Shown: one piece after another, positions 61,101 to 64,000 of the stretch
Position numbering within the stretch: position 1 is the stretch's first letter
Layout of the letters: the number at the start of each line of letters is the position of its first letter
Assembly: GCF_036417845.1 (NCBI RefSeq)
Contig: NC_089980.1
Location: forward strand, 112,865,169 to 112,929,168
Length of the DNA stretch: 64,000 bases
Direction: 5' to 3'
Origin: Apteryx mantelli
Taxonomy: Eukaryota; Chordata; Aves; Apterygiformes; Apterygidae
The notes under the pieces: generated by a model
Told to the model about the DNA's origin: nothing
The model's input: the letters and a program-made list of their open reading frames with translations, nothing else
Database searches by the model: none
Program-made: the position numbers and the translations under genes

Positions 61101-64000
61101 AGCTAATTACCTGAGGCTCAACACCATGTGGCCAGTGATCTCGTTCTGAAGAACTTCTTTGCTTCATGGTGCAAACAAGAATTTTCAAGTTGCAGGCATT
61201 GCAAAAACCAGCTCTTGTATTTACAGAGACTTAAAAGGCAGGAGTGAGGTAGATGAAATCTGGGGCTTATATCTCTTTAACTATGATAAACTGAAATGAT
61301 TTTAAATGATAATTCACAAGAACTAGAATTCACAGAAGAAAAAGCATTAGCCATTGTGTTTCTGTGCCATGATATTTCTCAATCATGCGCTTTGGATTTT
61401 TCTGTCTTACTGTCAATCTTAAATCAAATGTGCCTGAAATGCAGCCCATCTAGCACAGGACATGTCTTGCCTACAAAGAATGGTCATTTTTCAGATTTCT
61501 CTCCTCAGATGGTGAACACAGAGCACTTCAGTGCGTTAAACACTGCAGTGTTGCTGCTGTGGCTTTAACCCTGCCCTCGCATAGTTCATCTCTGCCAGCT
61601 GCATCTTCTCATGCAGCACAGATGTGTATTGCCCTCACTGGTCTGGATCTAGCTGGTGTGTAACTGCCACCACCCTTGATCAGCCTAAAAACTTGCCTAG
61701 GCAAGCAGCAGCAGCTATTGGCCGCCACAGTCACAATACACCAAAGAAAGTAGTGTTAAAATGACCCACATCCTTGTCCTGATGCGCTCTCCTAGTTCCT
61801 GGCAGTCTGCAGCATAGGCATTTTCTCAGCCAAAGGTGGAACAGTAATCGTGGTGCTTAGTTACTGTTCACAGTCATGATTTCCATGGTATATGTCTAAT
61901 GCTTTTTGAAGCAATTATACTTCTGGTCCTCACAAAGTGCCACAATTTTATTACATGCTCTGTGAAAAATGTACTTTTTTTTTGCTTGTTTAAACATTCA
62001 TTTCATGATGCACCTTCTAGTTCCTGTATTGTAAAATAATACTTCTCTACTCACTTTTCATCAGCATTCATGATTTTGCAAACTACTTTGGTCTATTGTC
62101 TCTCCCAATCTTGAGACTTCCTTCATTCTGTCTCTCCTTACTTAGAAGTTGTCTAATACCTCTTATAATACCTCAATTTATAGTGCCTTTTTCTGATTTT
62201 ACTCTATTCCGAGAGCTGCATGCTGTGTTCAAGATCTATGTCCTGTAGATTTCTACAGTTACAATGGGTGTCATTTATTTCCAGTGAAGAGTAATTGGGC
62301 TGGCTGACCACTAGGTGTCTGTGTTAGTATGAGCTACGCTGCTCTCTAATTTACATGAGCTCTGATAGCATGTAGCAGGTTTTTAGTTCAAGAATTTCTG
62401 TTGTTATGCTCTGGTAATCCCCTGGCCCTATTGATTTTCTTACAGGTCCCCAGCTTCTGATTTGTTTAAGATTTCTCGTTTGAGTTTGTAATGCCTTCAG
62501 CAAATACTTCTTGGATAACTTTTGTCCGCTTTTATGCGCACGCACGCGCACACACACATGTGTGTATGTATATGTATATATGTGTATAACGTAATGTGTG
62601 TGTGTGTATATAGATATAGGTTATATATAGAGAAATGTGTTGAGATTCTAACTGCAATGAAAATGCAAAAGAACTGACTTCCACTTCTGCTAGGCTCTTC
62701 AGGCATCCTGGCAGTCTGCATTGATGCCTTATTATCAAAGTTAGCTTAATTTGTACTAGTTGAGGTTTGATTACCTATGCAGCATTCAGGAGCAAGGTTC
62801 AATAGCCTGAACACTGGTGTCCAGCTGGTCTCCAGCTGCTGCTTCACAAGGATGCAGGTCTCCTGCAAGTACTGTGTGTCACTTGATGGCCCTGTACAGC
62901 TGTCTCAAGAGCTTTACATCCCAGTGACTGCCCTTAGGTCAAATAAATCCTGCCTAGGTGAGCAGATGCACTGTGTGTATAAACCAGGAGTTGGTATATT
63001 CAGGAACCTGCCTGTCGGAGTGGGGGGACGGACCCGGAGTAACGATGAGTCTCAATATGAGTATGGTCGTTCTCTCTTTATTAGAGCTTACACAGAGTAT
63101 ATATAGACAAGCAATAAGCATGCACTAGCAATAGCTGTATGATTGGTTTACAGTCTGTTCACGCGCCTAAAGCGAATACACGATTGGTGCAAAGTTGCTG
63201 TTCCCGTGGAGGGGCTTGTCGGCCCCCTCCCTTACTTGTTTACCACTACTTGCCTTCCCCTTCTGTAATGGTCTAGGAATGCTCAAGGACAGTTCACATA
63301 GCCGCAGGGATCCTCTCTCTATTGTGAAGACAGGATTGCTCACTTCTAAGAGATCATGCCCCTTTTCACTTAAGCATTCTTCCACACCTGCCTATCTTCT
63401 GCTAGGGGACCTGCCAGCAGAGGAAAGTAGCAGAATAATCCAAGGTAGACAGAGCCACACTAGGAGCTGAGTTGGATGGATCAGCCACAAAATCATTTCA
63501 TATGTACGTAATTATTGTAGAGGTATCCTGAGTGCAGTTTGGTTTGTCTCAGACAGCTTTTCTGTTAAATGTTTGAGACCTCTTGCTATAATCTGTTAGT
63601 AACACCTGTTCCAGTAGTTGGATATAATACTTTTCTCTGCACTATCTTGTTACAACATCTGAAAGTTTGAAGATTGTTCCAGACAAGTTGGTTTTGGGCT
63701 ATCCTCGATATGTCTGAATTATACATCAAGTTTAACCATTGCTAAAAATATATGCATATATCTCAAGAAAACATACAGTATTTATTCATTGTGTATATAA
63801 TATGCAGAATGTTGTGTTGTAAATTGGGTGTATAAACTGTCTGAAATTTGACTTCCAATTGCCCACAGGAGAGTTAATGACAGTTGCCCGATGGATGAGG
63901 GAATTTGTCGCACAGCATCCAGACTACAAGCAAGATAGCGTGATAACTGATGAAATGAATTATAGCCTTATTTGGAAATGCAACCAAATTGCACAAGGCC
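28037..64000 (+). CDS. GCLC: GCLC, glutamate-cysteine ligase catalytic subunit (16 exons, 3' end cut by window)
   Basis: The enzyme joins glutamate and cysteine through the gamma-carboxyl group, using ATP, in the cytosol; this is the first and rate-limiting step of glutathione synthesis, and it works as a heterodimer with GCLM. Sixteen exons splice into one frame of 610 codons plus one base. The translation matches the vertebrate enzyme throughout. Visible landmarks are GDE (48-50) joined to VEYM (51-54), WRPEYG (93-98), [12 protein letters not shown] (101-112) and [11 protein letters not shown] (242-252). Glutamates 50, 52, 96 and 103 and Gln269 match the metal-ligand positions known from the yeast enzyme (recalled, not computed). 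Relative to human numbering there is one extra residue near 212-225 and two fewer in exon 14, so the full protein should be about 636 residues. Sites of known human deficiency mutations (R127, P158, H370) are conserved here as R127, P158 and H371. The start ATG has G at -3 and +4. Stop codon and 3' UTR lie beyond 64000. Confidence 0.98.
28192..28270. other. G-quadruplex motifs on both strands at the start of intron 1
   Basis: C-runs at 28192-28218 give a G4 motif on the minus strand with four runs of three or more G. On the + strand 28244-28270 has runs of 3, 3, 4 and 5 G with loops of 2, 3 and 7 bases. The first begins only 5 bases after the exon 1 donor. Confidence 0.6.
29534..29617. repeat. 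TA/TG-rich microsatellite in intron 1
   Basis: An interrupted array of TA, TATG and TGTG units over about 84 bases, with the longest perfect runs only 8-10 bases. It looks like an aged dinucleotide repeat. Confidence 0.75.
32621..32646. repeat. Alternating CA/TG tract in intron 1
   Basis: Twenty-six bases of strictly alternating pyrimidine and purine, including a run of six TG, followed by a second interrupted TG/TA stretch to about 32667. Confidence 0.75.
34078..34092. repeat. Short (GT)n with adjacent TCTG repeats
   Basis: A run of GT dinucleotides continues into three TCTG/TCTT-type tetramers, followed shortly by a 12-base poly-A run at about 34108. A minor simple repeat. Confidence 0.6.
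36699..36741. repeat. (TG)n and poly-T simple repeat
   Basis: Seven TG dinucleotides are followed by T-runs broken by single G bases. The shape, a TG run then a T-rich tail, is compatible with an old retroposon tail, but no body is recognisable. Confidence 0.55.
39480..39730. other. CpG-rich patch in GCLC intron 1
   Basis: About 250 bases with clearly higher CpG density than the AT-rich intron around it, including ACGCGT, TCTCCGGAGA and several GCG/CGC triplets. On the minus strand it holds an 87-codon open frame (39454-39717) whose N-terminal part, [20 protein letters not shown], resembles a signal peptide; a second open frame of 117 codons overlaps it. I do not recognise either product. 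It may be an intragenic regulatory element, an old insertion or chance. Confidence 0.4.
42867..42979 (+). CDS. GCLC: GCLC exon 2 (residues 51-88)
   Basis: The acceptor follows tttacaaaag, and the exon opens with [14 protein letters not shown], completing the metal-binding motif with Glu52. It ends after two bases of codon 88 (Asn, completed by exon 3) with a strong donor gtgagt. The length is 113 bases and the frame joins exon 1 without a break. The stretch is close to the human sequence, with substitutions such as Cys for Ser in RLVLCGEE. Confidence 0.97.
42980..44480 (+). other. GCLC: GCLC intron 2
   Basis: 1,501 bases, phase 2, donor gtgagt. It contains a short TTGCC repeat (44135-44152) and poly-T runs near 43003 and 44048. 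A 120-codon open frame at 43723-44085 shows no family resemblance. Confidence 0.88.
44481..44663 (+). CDS. GCLC: GCLC exon 3 (residues 88-149)
   Basis: The acceptor is gtttaag and the first base completes Asn88. The exon encodes [20 protein letters not shown] and continues through the MRKRR segment (124-128) to SFPR. Glu96 and Glu103, equivalent to metal ligands in the yeast enzyme, and Arg127, mutated in human deficiency, are all present. It ends after two bases of Arg149 with a relatively weak donor, gttaga. Reading straight through the donor keeps the frame open only to 44703. Confidence 0.97.
44664..47497 (+). other. GCLC: GCLC intron 3
   Basis: 2,834 bases, phase 2, AT-rich, with an A-rich simple repeat at 47193-47232. 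I see no exon or recognisable mobile element in it. Confidence 0.88.
47193..47232. repeat. A-rich (AAAAAG)n simple repeat
   Basis: Forty bases of A-runs separated by single G bases in intron 3, with no identifiable retroposon body beside it. Confidence 0.75.
47498..47611 (+). CDS. GCLC: GCLC exon 4 (residues 149-187)
   Basis: The acceptor gtgttacag precedes the last base of Arg149. The exon encodes [20 protein letters not shown] and continues to NKHPRF, ending after two bases of Ser187 with donor gtaaga. Pro158, another site of human deficiency mutation, is conserved. The segment KCEPTA replaces human VKPNP and is one of the more variable parts of the protein. Confidence 0.97.
47612..48376 (+). 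other. GCLC: GCLC intron 4
   Basis: 765 bases, phase 2, donor gtaaga and acceptor gttttag. Nothing else recognisable. Confidence 0.9.
48377..48435 (+). CDS. GCLC: GCLC exon 5 (residues 187-207)
   Basis: This is a 59-base micro-exon encoding [20 protein letters not shown]. The acceptor is gttttag. It ends after one base of Ile207 with donor gtgagt and is separated from exon 6 by only 83 bases. The sequence is identical to human GCLC over this stretch, which fixes both boundaries. Confidence 0.96.
48519..48655 (+). CDS. GCLC: GCLC exon 6 (residues 207-252, [11 protein letters not shown] motif)
   Basis: The acceptor ccacacag completes Ile207. The exon encodes [14 protein letters not shown], a variable acidic/alanine-rich loop, then [17 protein letters not shown], the hallmark of eukaryotic glutamate-cysteine ligase, with the conserved cysteine pair at 249-250. 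The variable loop (about 216-230) is one residue longer than in human. It ends in phase 0 with donor gtaaaa. Confidence 0.97.
48656..51936 (+). other. GCLC: GCLC intron 6
   Basis: 3,281 bases, phase 0. The only repeat I can name is a CR1-like 3' end at 51098-51147. A 109-codon open frame at 50185-50514 has no recognisable similarity. Confidence 0.88.
51098..51147 (+). mobile_element. CR1 LINE 3'-end fragment
   Basis: The stretch resembles the conserved 3' tail of avian CR1 LINEs: CAGAGGTCCCTCCCAACTT followed, after a few bases, by CCTATGATCTGTGA. CR1 elements typically end in a pattern of AGGTCCCTTCCAACC then repeats of ATTCTATGATTCT. Only the last 50 or so bases are recognisable, as expected for severe 5' truncation and age. 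It lies in sense orientation within GCLC intron 6. Confidence 0.65.
51937..52011 (+). CDS. GCLC: GCLC exon 7 (residues 253-277)
   Basis: This 75-base, phase 0-0 exon encodes [20 protein letters not shown] through CPIV, as in human GCLC. Gln269 corresponds to the metal-contacting glutamine of the yeast enzyme. Acceptor is tccaacag. The donor is gtaggt followed by a second GT four bases on, a tandem-donor arrangement; use of the downstream site would shift the frame. Confidence 0.97.
52012..52937 (+). other. GCLC: GCLC intron 7
   Basis: 926 bases, phase 0, with a tandem GTNNGT donor. No further features seen. Confidence 0.9.
52938..53054 (+). CDS. GCLC: GCLC exon 8 (residues 278-316)
   Basis: A 117-base, phase 0-0 exon encoding [20 protein letters not shown] and continuing to RTREERGLE, matching the human protein across its length. 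Acceptor is tgttttag and donor a strong gtaagt. The DIDCRW and DDRTREER segments are among the most conserved parts of the catalytic domain. Confidence 0.97.
53055..54011 (+). other. GCLC: GCLC intron 8
   Basis: 957 bases, phase 0. It contains a 16-base poly-A run at 53512-53527 and an in-frame open stretch before exon 9 that is not coding by homology. Confidence 0.88.
54012..54150 (+). CDS. GCLC: GCLC exon 9 (residues 317-363)
   Basis: The acceptor is ttatatag, with a poor polypyrimidine tract. The exon encodes [20 protein letters not shown] and continues through the GEKYNDIDL region to the first base of Gly363. The donor is gtaagt. His322 replaces the Asn found at this place in the human protein. 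Confidence 0.96.
54151..54674 (+). other. GCLC: GCLC intron 9
   Basis: 524 bases, phase 1, donor gtaagt. No other features seen. Confidence 0.9.
54675..54787 (+). CDS. GCLC: GCLC exon 10 (residues 363-400)
   Basis: The acceptor is ttttgtag. The exon encodes [20 protein letters not shown] and continues to DHFE. His371 corresponds to human His370, a site of human deficiency mutation. The boundary follows homology and keeps the frame, but the donor gttatg is a poor match to consensus; reading on gives a stop four codons later. Confidence 0.95.
54788..55483 (+). other. GCLC: GCLC intron 10
   Basis: 696 bases, phase 0, AT-rich, with the weak donor gttatg. No other features seen. Confidence 0.9.
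55484..55576 (+). CDS. GCLC: GCLC exon 11 (residues 401-431)
   Basis: A 93-base, phase 0-0 exon encoding [20 protein letters not shown] and ending at EFRPME. It includes the four-proline run at 414-417 and matches human GCLC. Acceptor is gctttgcag; donor is gtaagg. Confidence 0.97.
55577..56322 (+). other. GCLC: GCLC intron 11
   Basis: 746 bases, phase 0. Reading through the donor leaves the frame open to 55729, but the extension has no similarity to the enzyme. Confidence 0.9.
56323..56427 (+). CDS. GCLC: GCLC exon 12 (residues 432-466)
   Basis: A 105-base, phase 0-0 exon encoding [20 protein letters not shown] and ending in FLIPLSK. The hydrophobic run at about 442-450 looks membrane-like in isolation but belongs to the core of this soluble cytosolic enzyme. 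Acceptor is catgtgtag. The donor gtaggt has another GT four bases downstream. Confidence 0.97.
56428..59380 (+). other. GCLC: GCLC intron 12
   Basis: 2,953 bases, phase 0, AT-rich. I see no recognisable repeat, exon or RNA gene. Confidence 0.88.
59381..59462 (+). CDS. GCLC: GCLC exon 13 (residues 467-494)
   Basis: The acceptor is ctttactag. The exon encodes [20 protein letters not shown] and ends at DICKG, after one base of Gly494. The donor gtattg is weak, and the following intron is only 95 bases, which suggests recognition of the short intron as a unit. Confidence 0.96.
59558..59655 (+). CDS. GCLC: GCLC exon 14 (residues 494-526)
   Basis: The acceptor cactcactaag follows a good pyrimidine tract. 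The exon encodes [20 protein letters not shown] and continues to DTIINGK. The [13 protein letters not shown] stretch is two residues shorter than the human equivalent and is the most divergent part of the C-terminal half. The donor gtcata is the weakest in the gene, but it is required to join GK to EGFFPG of exon 15 in frame, as in other vertebrates. Confidence 0.94.
59753..59873 (+). CDS. GCLC: GCLC exon 15 (residues 527-567)
   Basis: The acceptor cttatacag lies 97 bases after exon 14. The exon encodes [20 protein letters not shown] and continues to KKRAS, ending after one base of Gly567 with donor gtatgt. Phe529 replaces the human Val. The next intron is 4 kb and carries the solo LTR. Confidence 0.97.
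62533..62588. repeat. 56-base perfectly alternating pyrimidine-purine tract
   Basis: Every base alternates pyrimidine-purine for 28 dinucleotides: a GC/AC-rich half, then a CA run, then TG and TA units. It contains the palindrome ACACACATGTGTGT. A second alternating run of 18 bases, TGTGTGTGTGTGTATATA, follows at 62595-62612. Such tracts readily form Z-DNA and mutate fast. Confidence 0.9.
63007..63012. repeat. Left target-site duplication of the solo LTR
   Basis: CCTGCC immediately before the LTR, identical to the copy on the other side. Confidence 0.85.
63013..63386 (-). mobile_element. Solo LTR of an endogenous retrovirus, antisense to GCLC
   Basis: A 374-base element bounded by TG...CA on the minus strand (TGTGGAAG at its start, CTCCGACA at its end) and flanked on both sides by the same 6 bases, CCTGCC. 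Read on the minus strand it has two CCAAT boxes (63183-63187 and 63142-63146), a TATA-like run (63098-63105) and a poly-A signal AATAAA (63077-63082) in the order expected for U3-R-U5. No internal retroviral sequence or second LTR is present, so it is a recombined solo LTR. A 6-bp duplication fits alpha/beta-type (ERVK-like) avian elements. The exact family is not identified. Confidence 0.88.
63387..63392. repeat. Right target-site duplication of the solo LTR
   Basis: CCTGCC immediately after the LTR, identical to the left copy; exact identity argues that the insertion is not very old. Confidence 0.85.
63869..64000 (+). CDS. GCLC: GCLC exon 16, partial (residues 567-610)
   Basis: The acceptor is gcccacag. 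The exon encodes [20 protein letters not shown] and is open to the window edge, ending [14 protein letters not shown]. In human this is the last coding exon; about 26 more residues, the stop codon and the 3' UTR should follow outside the window. The final residues differ from the usual vertebrate YSLILKCNQIANE: Trp602 stands for Leu, and Gln609-Gly610 for Asn-Glu. Confidence 0.95.

Larger units (their letters stand above)
59874..63868 (+). other. GCLC: GCLC intron 15
   Basis: 3,995 bases, phase 1, donor gtatgt. It carries a long alternating purine-pyrimidine tract (62533-62588) and an antisense solo LTR (63013-63386). Confidence 0.9.

Noticed and set aside
1-64000. CRISPR arrays, operons or other prokaryotic systems
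   Set aside because: The window is intron-rich vertebrate DNA; no regularly spaced identical repeats or bacterial-type gene clusters occur.

Overview
This window is vertebrate nuclear DNA, most likely from a bird. It carries one recognisable protein-coding gene: GCLC, the catalytic subunit of glutamate-cysteine ligase, on the + strand. The 5' end of the gene lies at about 27.4-28.2 kb and it runs off the right edge at 64000. The avian call rests on three things: a translated GCLC that is close to the vertebrate enzyme with bird-like substitutions, a CR1-type LINE tail in intron 6, and a solo endogenous-retrovirus LTR with a 6-bp target duplication in intron 15. Another sauropsid cannot be excluded from sequence alone.

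Layout. Bases 1-27390 are AT-rich flanking DNA upstream of GCLC. I see no exon there that I can defend. It holds scattered GC-richer patches, a 49-bp tandem duplication (13092-13189), an AT-rich microsatellite (18983-19061), and an inverted-repeat pair near 3.6 and 4.65 kb. In other amniotes the gene upstream of GCLC is KLHL31, but none of its coding sequence is visible. Bases 27395-28780 form a CpG island. It contains GC-rich pentanucleotide and trinucleotide repeats, a GC box, E-box CACGTG, and a textbook antioxidant response element (ARE) about 190 bp before the start codon. GCLC exon 1 starts at 28037.

The GCLC exons are 28037-28186, 42867-42979, 44481-44663, 47498-47611, 48377-48435, 48519-48655, 51937-52011, 52938-53054, 54012-54150, 54675-54787, 55484-55576, 56323-56427, 59381-59462, 59558-59655, 59753-59873 and 63869-64000 (cut by the window). 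Spliced, they give one open frame of 610 codons plus one base with no internal stop; by comparison with the human protein about 26 residues remain beyond the edge. Every intron is GT-AG. The largest, intron 1 (14.7 kb), cuts between the two halves of the GDE/VEYM metal-binding motif.

The product makes gamma-glutamylcysteine, the rate-limiting step of glutathione synthesis, together with the modifier subunit GCLM, which is not in this window. The ARE with its embedded AP-1 site fits the known NRF2 control of this gene. I found no prokaryotic-type system, CRISPR array or clear RNA gene. The best leads are the promoter-proximal ARE, the intact solo LTR, a 56-base perfectly alternating purine-pyrimidine tract in intron 15, and an unexplained CpG-rich patch in intron 1.
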